24,362 bases of DNA from contig DLIO01000090.1 of NCBI GenBank assembly GCA_002483765.1, positions 1 to 24,362 of the forward strand, written 5' to 3'. The stretch is from Lentisphaeria bacterium UBA7640. Lineage in GTDB: Bacteria > Verrucomicrobiota > Lentisphaeria > Victivallales > Victivallaceae. This document shows, in pieces, positions 7,499-17,476 of the stretch (position 1 is its first letter; every line of letters begins with the position of its first letter). Both the position numbers and the translations under genes were made by a program. The notes under the pieces were generated by a model. It saw only the letters and a program-made list of their open reading frames with translations, was not told the DNA's origin and did no database searches.

Positions 7499-9469
7499 AT
7501 GAATGAATTACCACGGCCATGGTTTGAGGATTTAAATAATTATGTTATCGATAACCTCAAACTTGAAGCAACCAAACGCTTTGCGACCCATCAATTACCG
7601 ACCGACAGCCTAAGCCACTGGAAATCATACGCCAAAGAACTTCGGGAGAAAATCTGGAAAAAACTTGGTACTGTTTATGAACCAAATTTAGCACTGAATA
7701 TGCAAGAGACTGGTAGCGTTAAAATGAAAGGCTATTCAGTCAAAAACATTACCTGGCAAAGCAGGCCTGGAATTTACACTACTGGCAACCTCTATGTTCC
7801 CGATGGTCCTGGCCCATTTCCAGCGGTGATAAATATGCACGGTCACTGGTCACAAGGACGACTGGCTGGGCGCGTTCAAAGTCGCGGCCATTCATTGGCG
7901 CAAAACGGTTATGTCTGCTTGTGCCTGGATGCTTGGGGTTCTGGAGAACGCTCTTCCCGCCATGGCGAATATGAATATCACGGCTCAAACCTCGGCGCTT
8001 CGTTAATGAATATCGGTGAAACCCTAATGGGAGCACAAGTCGTCGATAACATGAACGGCGTCAGTTTACTTGCGTCATTAAAATATGTTAATGCTGAAAA
8101 AATTGGTGCAACCGGCGCCAGTGGTGGCGGCAACCAGACAATGTGGCTAGCTGCGATGGATGAACGCATTGTTGCGGCGGTTCCGGTAGTCAGTGTCGGG
8201 ACTTTCGAGTCATACGTTGGAGGAACCAACTGCGTCTGCGAATTATTGCCGGAAGGGTTGACTATTGCTGAAGAGTCGGCAATTATCGCGTTAATGGCAC
8301 CACGTGCGGTCAAAATATGCAACTGCCTCCATGACTGCAACCCAACTTTCTCTCCATCCGAAATGTTGCGCACTTACAATGCTGCACGACAAATATTCTC
8401 ACTTTATAAAGCTGAAGACCAGCAAAGTTACCAAATCTTTAATCGTCCGCACGGTTTCTTCCCAGAAATACGTGAAAGTATGCTGGGTTGGTTTGAGCTA
8501 CACCTTAAAGGCAAGGGAATCGGCGCGCCAAAACAAGAAGCCCCATTCGGTGAATTACCAGAACAAGATTTAATGATTTTCGAAACCGGCAAACGTCCTG
8601 CCGAAGTGATCTCTATTGCCGCTTACTGCAACAGCAAAGGCACGGAACTACGAAAAACTTTTCTAAAACGAACTTCATTCAGCGAAAAAACCGAACGCAA
8701 AAAGCTTGAAGCAATGTTACTCGTCGGAATGCCGCTTGAGCCAATAATCCACGAATACGGCAAACAGAAAGGTTGGGATAAACTTTGTATTGAAACTAAT
8801 TGTGGAAAAATGCTACCGATTTTATTAAAAGCGAATAAAAAAAGTTTAGAATATCGCATCTTTACTCACTCTGCAGGAATGGAAAAAATTCCAGATGAAA
8901 TATTGCAAAAGGCACAAAAAGAGCAATATAATATCGTATTAGTCGATTTGAGCGGAACTGGCCAAACGGCTGAACTAGAGCCGAGAGTCTGTAATTTTCA
9001 TCAATTATCGCGCAGTTTATTATGGCTGGGACGCACTTTAATGGGCGAATGGACGCGTGAACTGGATTGTGTAAACTCGGTGTTGCGTCTACGTTATAAA
9101 GCAGATAATGTTTCATTTCATGGCTATGGCGACACTGGACTAGCAGCATTATTCGCAGCAACTCTTTATGGCAAAGTTAGTTCAGTAACGCTGGAGAGTG
9201 CACCATTAAGTTATCAGTTTTTTGGAGACAAAATTCCTATTAATGCCTCAATGGCCATGCATATTCCCGGATTCCTCAAATGGGGAGATCTATCCTTAGC
9301 TGCGGCGCTCGCGAATTGTCCGACAACCTTTATTAATCCAGTATTTACTGATGGTTCTAAATTAGATGAATCAGATGTCACAAAATGGAAAAATGAATTT
9401 AATTCCATTCGTAAAAAATGCCGTTTTGGAGATGACCGAGGCGACATCACAATAATTTCAAATAAATAG
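7499..9469 (+). CDS. Acetyl-xylan-esterase/dienelactone-hydrolase-like protein with a second degenerate hydrolase half
   Basis: This is a two-part alpha/beta hydrolase without a signal peptide, hence probably cytoplasmic. The N-terminal half resembles acetyl xylan esterase and Abhydrolase_7 proteins. NMHGHW (112-117) fits the oxyanion loop, GASGGGNQT (206-214) holds nucleophile Ser208, and HDCNPTFSP offers Asp279. RPHGF (316-320) offers His318. The C-terminal half (about 370-656) looks like another alpha/beta hydrolase core (NIVLVDLSGTG, VSFHGYGDTGLAALFAA), but the elbow reads GYGDT, so the serine is replaced by Asp545. AGGAG at 7485-7489 supports the start. The next gene follows after only 11 nt, suggesting co-transcription. 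Carbohydrate deacetylation is the family expectation; the actual substrate is unknown. Confidence 0.75.
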   Translation: MNELPRPWFEDLNNYVIDNLKLEATKRFATHQLPTDSLSHWKSYAKELREKIWKKLGTVYEPNLALNMQETGSVKMKGYSVKNITWQSRPGIYTTGNLYVPDGPGPFPAVINMHGHWSQGRLAGRVQSRGHSLAQNGYVCLCLDAWGSGERSSRHGEYEYHGSNLGASLMNIGETLMGAQVVDNMNGVSLLASLKYVNAEKIGATGASGGGNQTMWLAAMDERIVAAVPVVSVGTFESYVGGTNCVCELLPEGLTIAEESAIIALMAPRAVKICNCLHDCNPTFSPSEMLRTYNAARQIFSLYKAEDQQSYQIFNRPHGFFPEIRESMLGWFELHLKGKGIGAPKQEAPFGELPEQDLMIFETGKRPAEVISIAAYCNSKGTELRKTFLKRTSFSEKTERKKLEAMLLVGMPLEPIIHEYGKQKGWDKLCIETNCGKMLPILLKANKKSLEYRIFTHSAGMEKIPDEILQKAQKEQYNIVLVDLSGTGQTAELEPRVCNFHQLSRSLLWLGRTLMGEWTRELDCVNSVLRLRYKADNVSFHGYGDTGLAALFAATLYGKVSSVTLESAPLSYQFFGDKIPINASMAMHIPGFLKWGDLSLAAALANCPTTFINPVFTDGSKLDESDVTKWKNEFNSIRKKCRFGDDRGDITIISNK

Positions 9470-9480
9470 GAGAAATCACG

Positions 9481-12400
9481 GTGGGAATGTCTGTTTTTAA
9501 AATATTTTTGACCATTACTCTATTTTTGTCTACTTTTATGGGGTTTGGCCAACAAACGGCCATTCTACGGACATTAGATTTTTCTAAAATTGCCGACCAA
9601 GACCTTAATTATCGTGATAAATACCAAGAGTATCGTCAAATAGCCCTAGATGAAAAAACATCCTCAGAACAGTGTGCGCAAGCGTACTTAAAAGCTGTAG
9701 CGAATATGTCACTGGCAGGACTGATTGATGAATTCGACGATTTCACCGAAACATTAATAGCACTCAGACCGAATTCCGTAGCGGTTATGTCGGCAGTCGG
9801 TCGAATACTAACCTCTGAAGCATTGCCACACCAGGGGCGCACCATTGGCCAATCTTTCACCCGCGGTTATTCACGCGGTAAAAATATTTACAGCGCGAAA
9901 CGTGACCGTATTGTGGCGCTCAAAGTTTTGGCAAACGTAATTCCGGAAGCGGATAAAATATCCAAATCTTGCCAAGCTGAGTTTTATTTAACCTTGGCGG
10001 ATGCATTGATGTTTCGGCACAACGGACGCTACTCCTGGCAGTTGCAAAAACTGAGTAATCTGGAGCTTTTGCCCGATTATGAAGAAATTTTATTTGATGC
10101 GCCGAACGATGCGCCTGTTGACAGCTCTGGGTATCCAGTGTTATATCGCGCTCCAAAAAGTTTTAAAACAGCCACAAACGATGGTGAGAGATGGCGTTTT
10201 GCGCTTCATCAAGCCGAAAAACTTGGTCTGGTTGTTGAAGTAAAAATGCGTTGGGCAGAATTTTTAGACCAACAATTTGGAGTTCAAACTTTAGGCTATT
10301 CTTCAGAACGCGAAGAACTACCATCGCTTCGAGATGACGAGGCTTATGCACGTCTAGCTAATGGTAGCCAACGCTTCCAGTTGTCCGATGAATTTAATCC
10401 TCTCAAAATTTACCGTTCGCTGCTAGGAACGCCACGCCCGGAACCTTATTTAGCGTTGTCCGCAATATATAGCCGACGTCTCCAATATGTCGCGGCGGCA
10501 ACTGTTTTAAAACAATGGTTGAATGAACACGGTGATGCTGCCTCACCACAAATCACTAAACTTTATACTGAGATTACTAGCAACAAAGCAGAATTTGAAA
10601 CCGCTGGGGTCTTTACCGATCAACATAAACTAGTTGCAACATTAAAATATAAAAATACGCAAAATATTGATTTAGTGATACGCCAGTTTGATGTTGATAA
10701 ATTTTTTAACAGTGCAGAGTTCACATTAAAAAACCAGGAATTTTTAGGAAAAATCCATGATTTCACAGAAGTATTAAGCTTGTTACCACTGAAAGAACAA
10801 GAAGCGTTGCTGGGGCCAACCATTGAACAGTGGCTCGTAAAATTACAGCCGGGCAGTGAACATCTCCAGCAAAAAGCCACGCTTCCCCTGCCAAATCTCA
10901 AGCCCGGGGTTTATTTGTTAACTGGACACGTCCGAGACGTCAAAGAATTTAGCCAAATCATCTGTATCTCGAAGTCCGCATTAACTGTATATACGATTGG
11001 TAACCGCACCATTTGTAGTATTGCTGACGCCAATAATGGGCAACCATTATCCGAACACACCATTGAATTTTTTGGCTGGAAAGAACCGCGTAATGTAAAA
11101 TCCGTTAAACGTGAAATCGACCAATTTAAAGCGACTACTGACAAAGATGGCATCATTTTTCTGGAACAAGGCAAACTTAAAAAAGATTACAGCTACATCA
11201 TTAGGTTGCGAGAAAACAAAAATCCTGCATCTTTCGCCATAATCTTGAATCATCGGAGCTACATCAATCATTCATACCCACATAAACGGGTTCAAGCGTT
11301 TGGAGTTTCCGATTGCCCAGTCTACAAGCCCGGGGATAAAGTGAATTTTCAATTCTGGGTTCGCGATACCGCCAATGACAATGAAAGTGTGTTAAATTAT
11401 GCCGAACATGAAGCAGAAATCACCGTCATAACTGGTCGTGGCGCTGAATTATTTAAAAAAAGCTTCACTACAGATAAAAATGCGGCACTTTCAGGAGATT
11501 TCGAATTGCCTGATAATGTTGAGCATGGAACAATGCGAATCTTGCTAAACCTCAAAAGCAAAAAATCTGCTGACCGTGTTTTTGGCACCATCAATGCCAC
11601 TATCGAAGAGTATCGTATACCAGAATATGAGGTTAACATTCAAACCACGCCAAATACAGTAGTGTTGGGTGATAAATTTTCTGCCAAGATCAGCGCTAAA
11701 TATTATTTTGGAGCACCAGTAACTAAGGCACTGGTCAACTATAAAGTCATCAGAAATGCCGAGATTCAATTATTGCTCCGCCCTGATAAATGGGGATGGC
11801 TTTATGGTAAAACAATGATTTTTCCGCCAATACGTCAGCCCGATGAACTAGTAATGAACGGCATTGCTGAACTGGACCATGACGGCACATTTACAATTGA
11901 AATCGACACGGCGTCCGGGAAGAGTCTCAGCGAAGGCCAAAATCAGGAATATAAAATTTCTGCAGAAGTCGTTGATGCCTCACAGCGTTCAATATCGGCC
12001 AGTACATCGGTTATCGCAACCGCAACCCCTTATCATGCGTCAATCGAGCTCAGCCATGGATATGCCGCTGTTGGTACAGATTTAACCGCTGACATCCTCA
12101 TCAGCGACGCAAAAGGCAACCCAACTCCATGTGCCGCTTCCATAGGTCTATACAGAGTGGAAAAAGATACAGAGAAAATTTTGAATGTTTGGGAAAACTT
12201 AAAAATAGATGCGACTGGAACCTTGAAACACAATTTCAAGGTTGAAACAGCCGGAGTGTATCGTTTAAAAGCAACTTGCAATATTGCCTCTGGATACAGC
12301 TGTAATGCGACTGTCGACACCATTATTATTGGAACCGAATCCGCTATTGATTATGGTTTCAAAAAACTGGATATTACTCCCGAACGCGAATTATACAAAC

Positions 12401-15207
12401 CCGGCGATACCGCAAAACTATTGATTAGTTCCAATATCAAAGATGCTAAAGTTTTCTGGGTTTCACGCTCAAATGATCCAAACGCCATGCCAGAAGTATT
12501 GACTCTGGAAAATGGTTTCATCATTCGTGAAATAACTATCACAGAAGATGACACCCCTAATATATTCAGTTACGTAGCAATGATTCATGATGGTAAATTA
12601 TCCACTGCGGCTTGCCAAATTAAAATCCCACCATTCGACAAAACTTTAAAAGTTACAATTATAGCCGACAAAAAAGAATATTCTCCGGGTACGGATGCTA
12701 AACTTAAAATTAATATCACCGCTAGTGATGGGCAACCAGTCCAGGGCAAACTCGCTATTACTGTTTATGATAAAGCACTGGAGTATATTAGCACAACTGC
12801 AATCCCAGATATTCGCCAAGCATTCTGGGGCTGGCGTCGGCAACCCAATTTTCCGTATTACCAATTTAGCATGAATTATAAGTTTCCCAGTTCAGGACAA
12901 CTGTTGTCGCTATACAATTATCCTCAGGGCATAAGCTTAGGAGGCACTGCTACTAGCCCCAAAATGGCCACTAGCCTTAACGCGACGATGGCTTTTTCTG
13001 CAGAGACAACTCAAACAGATCATACCCAAATCCGTTCTGATTTCCGCACAGGGGCGTACTGGAATGGCGCAGTCGAAACCGATGGAAATGGTTCAGCAGA
13101 AGTCAGCTTCACCTTACCAGATTCAGTAACAACCTGGCAGGCCATCGCATGGGTCATTGATTCAAAATGCGCTACTGGACAGGGGAAAACAGAATTTATA
13201 GTGAAAAAAGATCTGCTGGCCCGACTAATCATGCCGCGTTTTCTTATCACTGGTGACACCGCAACCATCTCTGGATTAATTCATAACTACACATCATCAA
13301 CTCAAACCACTGAAATAAATTTGACTTCAGATAGTAAATCGTTGGATATTGAAGAAAAAAGGCACAAAGACAACATTCCACAAAATGGACAAGCTCAAGC
13401 GGAGTGGCAAATCGAAGCGCTCGCCACAGCAAATCCGGGCCTTACTTTGTTCGCTAAAACTGCAGATTGTAGTGATGCAGTCAAAATAAAACTACCAATA
13501 TTGACCTATGGAATCCAACAATGGTTCAATGTTTCAGGAAAGATTGAACCTGATAATTCGGATAGCCTTTTTATTCCGTTAAATTTGCCTCATAACGTAT
13601 CATCGAAAACCGTCAAGTTAAAAATCGACTACACCACTTCCCCAGCATCCGCAATGATTGACATCTTACCTTACTTACTGGACGAAAAGAAAATCGATAT
13701 TTTTTCTGTTGCAAATCGTTTTTCAGCATTAGTGGCCGCCAAAGAACTATTAAAACCAGCCGGTTCACCAACAAATCTCATCAAAAAAGTCGAGATTCCA
13801 GCTGGCTTTGAACAAATTTACGATCAGAAAGCTTTCAATAAAACCGTCTGCGCCGCTGGCAAACAACTGAAAGCAATGCAGAATAACGACGGCGGCTGGG
13901 GTTGGTTTAGCGGATACTATGAAACATCACGCGCGGAAACCACGGCCTACGCCGTTCATGCGTTAAATCTAGCCAAAAACTCGGGACTTTCATTTGATGA
14001 AAACATGCAAAAAAAAGGTCTCGAATGGCTCAAAGCATACCGCGCAACCCACTGTAAAAAACCTGATCAAGTCAACGATTTAGCGGTGTTGGTTAATCAG
14101 GCGTTGACGGAAGCGGGGATGCCAGACTCTGAGGTGTTTAATCTGCTCTATGAACACCGTTCCAAGCTGTCATTACAGGCTTTGGCCATACTGGCGCAAT
14201 CCACCAGTGACAGCGAAGAACAAAAAATGTTATTACGCAATCTCGAACAATTTCTCTATAAAAATCCGCGCACGCAAACCGCGTATCTGAAGTTACCAGA
14301 AGACTCATCGTGGTGGAACTGGTGGAATGATGAACTTGCTGCCAATGCTGCCTATCTTAAATTACTCTCAAGCGGTGAAGTGAAAAATCCACACGCCGCA
14401 ATGGTCGCTAATTATATTATAGAAAACCGAAAACATGCAGCATTAGAATCAGCCGTTCGTCAAAATGCCCAGTGTGTTGAAGCGATGTCCGCTTATTTAA
14501 AAAACTCCAAAGAATTACAGCAAAAAGCAGAGATCGAGATCAAATTTGATGGGAAATCTATTACAAAACAAACCATCGAACCGACACACTTGGGCTTGCC
14601 GTCCCAATCGCTGCTTGTTAATCCTGAATTAGTCGTCAATAGTAAACATACTGTCGAGATCCGACGTTGTACTGGTACCGCTCCAGTTTACTTTGCGGTC
14701 AACTTGTCCTATTTTAATCAAGCTAAACCGTTGCCAACAGCTGGAGAAAAGCTGACGATAAGGCGTACAGCTTACTTGTTAACTCATTCCCCAATTAAAC
14801 AGCCCGTCTCGGCTCAAGAGGAGGTTAAAACCGAATCATGGCAACGCACCCCATTCTCACACAAAACGCCGTTAAAGCTTGGTGATTTGATTGAAATTGA
14901 GTTAACCATTGAATCTGCCAATGATTATGATTACATTATGGTACAAGACCACAAAGCGGCCGGATTTGAACCGTTAGAGATCGGTAGTGGTTACCGCCCA
15001 GATTTTTTCGGTGCATACGTTGAACTCCAGAATAGCACTACAAATTTTTACTTGCAACGTTTGAAGCGTGGAACGACCATTTTACGTTATCGTCTCAAAG
15101 CCGAAACCAAAGGGGTTTTTACCGCCCTACCCGCAATAGCTGCTTCAACACAAGTCCCAGAACTCCAAGGAAATTCCACTGCGCTGGAATTCACAATTAC
15201 CGATTGA
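9481..15207 (+). CDS. Exported alpha-2-macroglobulin family protein lacking the thioester motif
   Basis: This very large (1908 residues) envelope protein belongs to the bacterial alpha-2-macroglobulins, which are thought to trap proteases in the periplasm. A signal peptide (hydrophobic 6-20, cleavage near GFG-QQ at 23-24) precedes a helical region to about 370. A series of macroglobulin domains follows, including VYKPGDKVNFQFWVRD near 611-626. The A2M domain comes next (RTGAYWNG...LPDSVTTWQAIAW, about 1186-1220), then an alpha/alpha-barrel TED domain (NNDGGWGWFSGYYETSRAETTAYA near 1467-1490). A C-terminal beta domain (about 1745-1908) ends the protein. At the CxEQ position in the alignable frame PYLL...NRF, the residues are D1406-I-F-S1409, so no thioester can form. 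The GTG start has AGGAGA at 9468-9473, spaced 7 nt. No pbpC neighbour is present. Confidence 0.88.
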   Translation: MGMSVFKIFLTITLFLSTFMGFGQQTAILRTLDFSKIADQDLNYRDKYQEYRQIALDEKTSSEQCAQAYLKAVANMSLAGLIDEFDDFTETLIALRPNSVAVMSAVGRILTSEALPHQGRTIGQSFTRGYSRGKNIYSAKRDRIVALKVLANVIPEADKISKSCQAEFYLTLADALMFRHNGRYSWQLQKLSNLELLPDYEEILFDAPNDAPVDSSGYPVLYRAPKSFKTATNDGERWRFALHQAEKLGLVVEVKMRWAEFLDQQFGVQTLGYSSEREELPSLRDDEAYARLANGSQRFQLSDEFNPLKIYRSLLGTPRPEPYLALSAIYSRRLQYVAAATVLKQWLNEHGDAASPQITKLYTEITSNKAEFETAGVFTDQHKLVATLKYKNTQNIDLVIRQFDVDKFFNSAEFTLKNQEFLGKIHDFTEVLSLLPLKEQEALLGPTIEQWLVKLQPGSEHLQQKATLPLPNLKPGVYLLTGHVRDVKEFSQIICISKSALTVYTIGNRTICSIADANNGQPLSEHTIEFFGWKEPRNVKSVKREIDQFKATTDKDGIIFLEQGKLKKDYSYIIRLRENKNPASFAIILNHRSYINHSYPHKRVQAFGVSDCPVYKPGDKVNFQFWVRDTANDNESVLNYAEHEAEITVITGRGAELFKKSFTTDKNAALSGDFELPDNVEHGTMRILLNLKSKKSADRVFGTINATIEEYRIPEYEVNIQTTPNTVVLGDKFSAKISAKYYFGAPVTKALVNYKVIRNAEIQLLLRPDKWGWLYGKTMIFPPIRQPDELVMNGIAELDHDGTFTIEIDTASGKSLSEGQNQEYKISAEVVDASQRSISASTSVIATATPYHASIELSHGYAAVGTDLTADILISDAKGNPTPCAASIGLYRVEKDTEKILNVWENLKIDATGTLKHNFKVETAGVYRLKATCNIASGYSCNATVDTIIIGTESAIDYGFKKLDITPERELYKPGDTAKLLISSNIKDAKVFWVSRSNDPNAMPEVLTLENGFIIREITITEDDTPNIFSYVAMIHDGKLSTAACQIKIPPFDKTLKVTIIADKKEYSPGTDAKLKINITASDGQPVQGKLAITVYDKALEYISTTAIPDIRQAFWGWRRQPNFPYYQFSMNYKFPSSGQLLSLYNYPQGISLGGTATSPKMATSLNATMAFSAETTQTDHTQIRSDFRTGAYWNGAVETDGNGSAEVSFTLPDSVTTWQAIAWVIDSKCATGQGKTEFIVKKDLLARLIMPRFLITGDTATISGLIHNYTSSTQTTEINLTSDSKSLDIEEKRHKDNIPQNGQAQAEWQIEALATANPGLTLFAKTADCSDAVKIKLPILTYGIQQWFNVSGKIEPDNSDSLFIPLNLPHNVSSKTVKLKIDYTTSPASAMIDILPYLLDEKKIDIFSVANRFSALVAAKELLKPAGSPTNLIKKVEIPAGFEQIYDQKAFNKTVCAAGKQLKAMQNNDGGWGWFSGYYETSRAETTAYAVHALNLAKNSGLSFDENMQKKGLEWLKAYRATHCKKPDQVNDLAVLVNQALTEAGMPDSEVFNLLYEHRSKLSLQALAILAQSTSDSEEQKMLLRNLEQFLYKNPRTQTAYLKLPEDSSWWNWWNDELAANAAYLKLLSSGEVKNPHAAMVANYIIENRKHAALESAVRQNAQCVEAMSAYLKNSKELQQKAEIEIKFDGKSITKQTIEPTHLGLPSQSLLVNPELVVNSKHTVEIRRCTGTAPVYFAVNLSYFNQAKPLPTAGEKLTIRRTAYLLTHSPIKQPVSAQEEVKTESWQRTPFSHKTPLKLGDLIEIELTIESANDYDYIMVQDHKAAGFEPLEIGSGYRPDFFGAYVELQNSTTNFYLQRLKRGTTILRYRLKAETKGVFTALPAIAASTQVPELQGNSTALEFTITD

Positions 15208-15350
15208 CCAAACGCGAAACCGAAGCAATGAAAGTTTGACACAATGTCCACGGAAGAAGAAAAAGCTTTCTTTGGGAATGCGGAACACCGGTTTCGCCCT
15301 TATGTTTTCTATGGAACTAGGATTAAAATAAACATGTAAAGTGACTGCCT

Positions 15351-15381
15351 AATTCGCGCGCGCATTATGCGCGCGTGAATT
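15351..15381. repeat. Palindromic stem-loop, copy 2 (shared with 5534-5564)
   Basis: A 14-bp stem, AATTCGCGCGCGCA against TGCGCGCGTGAATT, with the same TTA loop. It lies between the convergent macroglobulin and ABC-exporter genes. Relative to copy 1, the fifth pair is C15355-G15377 instead of A-T, a compensatory double change. The sixth pair is G15356-T15376, which remains a wobble. The rest of 15208-15479 shows no gene I can support. Confidence 0.8.
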
Positions 15382-15479
15382 TACAACGTGAATTTGGCAT
15401 AATACCTGACACGGAATGCGTGAACTGGAATTGAGCAATGTGAAGATAATTTTGGCGATTCTAACTGCCCAATTATTTT

Positions 15480-17474
15480 TTAGTCTGCTTGACCGAATTG
15501 GGTTTCGTAGAGGGTTTTATAGGAACCGGAATATGCCAGCAATTCTGCATGACTGCCCGATTCAACAATTTTACCCTGCTTTAAAACGATGATCATATCG
15601 GCATTTTTAATAGTGCTCAAGCGGTGGGCAATAGCAAAAACAGTGCGATTAGTCATGACCTTATTTAGGGCATCTTGTACGAGACGTTCAGTCACAGTAT
15701 CTAGAGCACTTGTGGCTTCGTCCAAAATCAAAATTGGGGGATTTTTAAGAATAGCGCGAGCAATTGCGACGCGTTGTTTTTCGCCTCCGCTCAGCTTAAA
15801 TCCTTTTTCGCCGACTTCCGTATCATAGCCCTCTGGATGTCGTCCATCGACAATAAATTGATGAGCGTTGGCTTGTTCGGCAGCCTTGATGATTTCATCA
15901 CGCGTGACGTCAGGACAACCGTAAGCAATATTATCAGCAATGGTGTCATTAAACAGTGTCGGATCCTGAGTAACAATACCGATATGTTCGCGCAATGATT
16001 TTATCTGGAAATCTTGGACGTTAACTCCATCAATAGTGATTTCACCGGCAGTGGCATCGTAAAAACGGGCAATCAAGTTGGCGATAGTGGTTTTTCCCGA
16101 CCCAGTCTCGCCGACCACTGCGACCATACTTCCTCTCTTTATTTTGAAAGAAACGTCATCTAAAATATTACGATTACCATCGTAGGAGAACTCAACATTC
16201 TTAAATTCTATCTCATTACAAAAATCTTTCAGTATTACACCGTTACTTTTTTCAACCAGCGCAGTATCTGTATCAATAATCTCAAAGTAACGATCTGCCG
16301 CAGCCATGCTGCGTTGCAAGTTTGTCACGACTTTAGCCAAATCTTTGATTGGACGATAGGCCATGACTGCAGGGATCAAAATCACGGCAAGCTCGGTCAC
16401 AGTAACACCGTGACTATAAGAGATCAGCAAAAAGATTAGGGTTGCCGATACTGTAACCACTTCCATCAACGGTTGCATTAAAAGTTGTAGCCGAAGTGCT
16501 TTGATTATATTCTTGAAATAACGATGATTAGTATGGCGAAAACGTTCCTGTTCTTTTTTTTCTGTATTATAAGCTTTAACCACCATAATTCCAGTAAAAG
16601 TTTCGTGCATCCGCGACACCACTTCGGCAATTTTAGCAAACGAACGTTTATAAACTTTGCGGATTCTTCGTGAAATGATCATAAGTGGTAAAATAGACAA
16701 CGGCATGCCAATAAACAACAAAATTAATAAGCCAAAATTATTATATTGATAACTGGCAATCAAGATAGCACTGCCACAAGCAATAATCTCAATGGGACAG
16801 CGCGTAGCGTCGGCAATCGTATTTGATACGGAACTTTCGATCGCTGCGGTATCATTAGTGCAACGACTGATTAAATGCCCAATGTCCTGATTGCCATAAA
16901 ATTTCAATGATTGACTCATCAATTTCTCATAGATTTCATTACGCATATCAGTTACTACCCGAGCACCAACCCACCGAGTATAATAACGATTGATAAAAGT
17001 TGCAATATTTTTTAACAACCATGCCATTAAAAACAAAAAGATAAAGATACTGAAAAATTGCCATGAGATGCGTCCGGTTTCAGTGACTACCGGAATGGTG
17101 AATTGAGCTGGCCAATTTATATCGACAGCCGTTTGTTTCACCGTCAACGGCAAATTGAATTTTTCTGAATAATAACGCATTTTGTTCATCGTCTTGGCCA
17201 ATTCTTTATCAGACTCAACCAGATCAACAGCTACTATATCTGGTGTTTCTAGCTGAACTTCTGCTTGCGCCGCGGCGTTATTATGCCCCATATCGCGTTC
17301 AACCACCATCATCATATTGGGAATCACCATCAAGCTTCCGAACAACGATCCGCCAACAACAAAACCAGCCAAAATACCAACGGTCAAGCGTTTCCAGTAT
17401 GGTTTAGAATAGCGAAGAAGGCGAAGGTAACTTTCCCCTTTGGTATCATGATCATTTACATCTTTTCTGCTCAT
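15480..17474 (-). CDS. MsbA-type ABC exporter, fused permease and ATPase
   Basis: This homodimeric inner-membrane exporter is of the lipid A/lipopolysaccharide flippase type. The ABC domain has Walker A GETGSGKT (455-462), Q-loop Q503, signature LSGGE (561-565), Walker B ILILDEA (581-587) and the switch His617. The permease has TM1 at about 31-55, TM2 at about 139-160 and further helices near 228-270 and 335-375. Between TM1 and TM2 lies a roughly 80-residue hydrophilic stretch, far longer than the usual short loop, which should face the periplasm. An upstream TTG could extend it by 9 residues, but the ATG at 17474 lies 2 nt past the aminotransferase stop and is preferred. Glycolipid or LPS-precursor export fits the sugar-aminotransferase neighbour, but the substrate is unproven. 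Confidence 0.88.
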   Translation of the reverse strand: MSRKDVNDHDTKGESYLRLLRYSKPYWKRLTVGILAGFVVGGSLFGSLMVIPNMMMVVERDMGHNNAAAQAEVQLETPDIVAVDLVESDKELAKTMNKMRYYSEKFNLPLTVKQTAVDINWPAQFTIPVVTETGRISWQFFSIFIFLFLMAWLLKNIATFINRYYTRWVGARVVTDMRNEIYEKLMSQSLKFYGNQDIGHLISRCTNDTAAIESSVSNTIADATRCPIEIIACGSAILIASYQYNNFGLLILLFIGMPLSILPLMIISRRIRKVYKRSFAKIAEVVSRMHETFTGIMVVKAYNTEKKEQERFRHTNHRYFKNIIKALRLQLLMQPLMEVVTVSATLIFLLISYSHGVTVTELAVILIPAVMAYRPIKDLAKVVTNLQRSMAAADRYFEIIDTDTALVEKSNGVILKDFCNEIEFKNVEFSYDGNRNILDDVSFKIKRGSMVAVVGETGSGKTTIANLIARFYDATAGEITIDGVNVQDFQIKSLREHIGIVTQDPTLFNDTIADNIAYGCPDVTRDEIIKAAEQANAHQFIVDGRHPEGYDTEVGEKGFKLSGGEKQRVAIARAILKNPPILILDEATSALDTVTERLVQDALNKVMTNRTVFAIAHRLSTIKNADMIIVLKQGKIVESGSHAELLAYSGSYKTLYETQFGQAD

Positions 17475-17476
17475 AT

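Noticed and set aside
15244..15339. 31-codon open frame (starting MSTEEEKAFFGNAEHRF) between convergent genes.
   Set aside because: Its composition looks protein-like, but there is no Shine-Dalgarno sequence and no homologue I recognise; too short to support as a gene.
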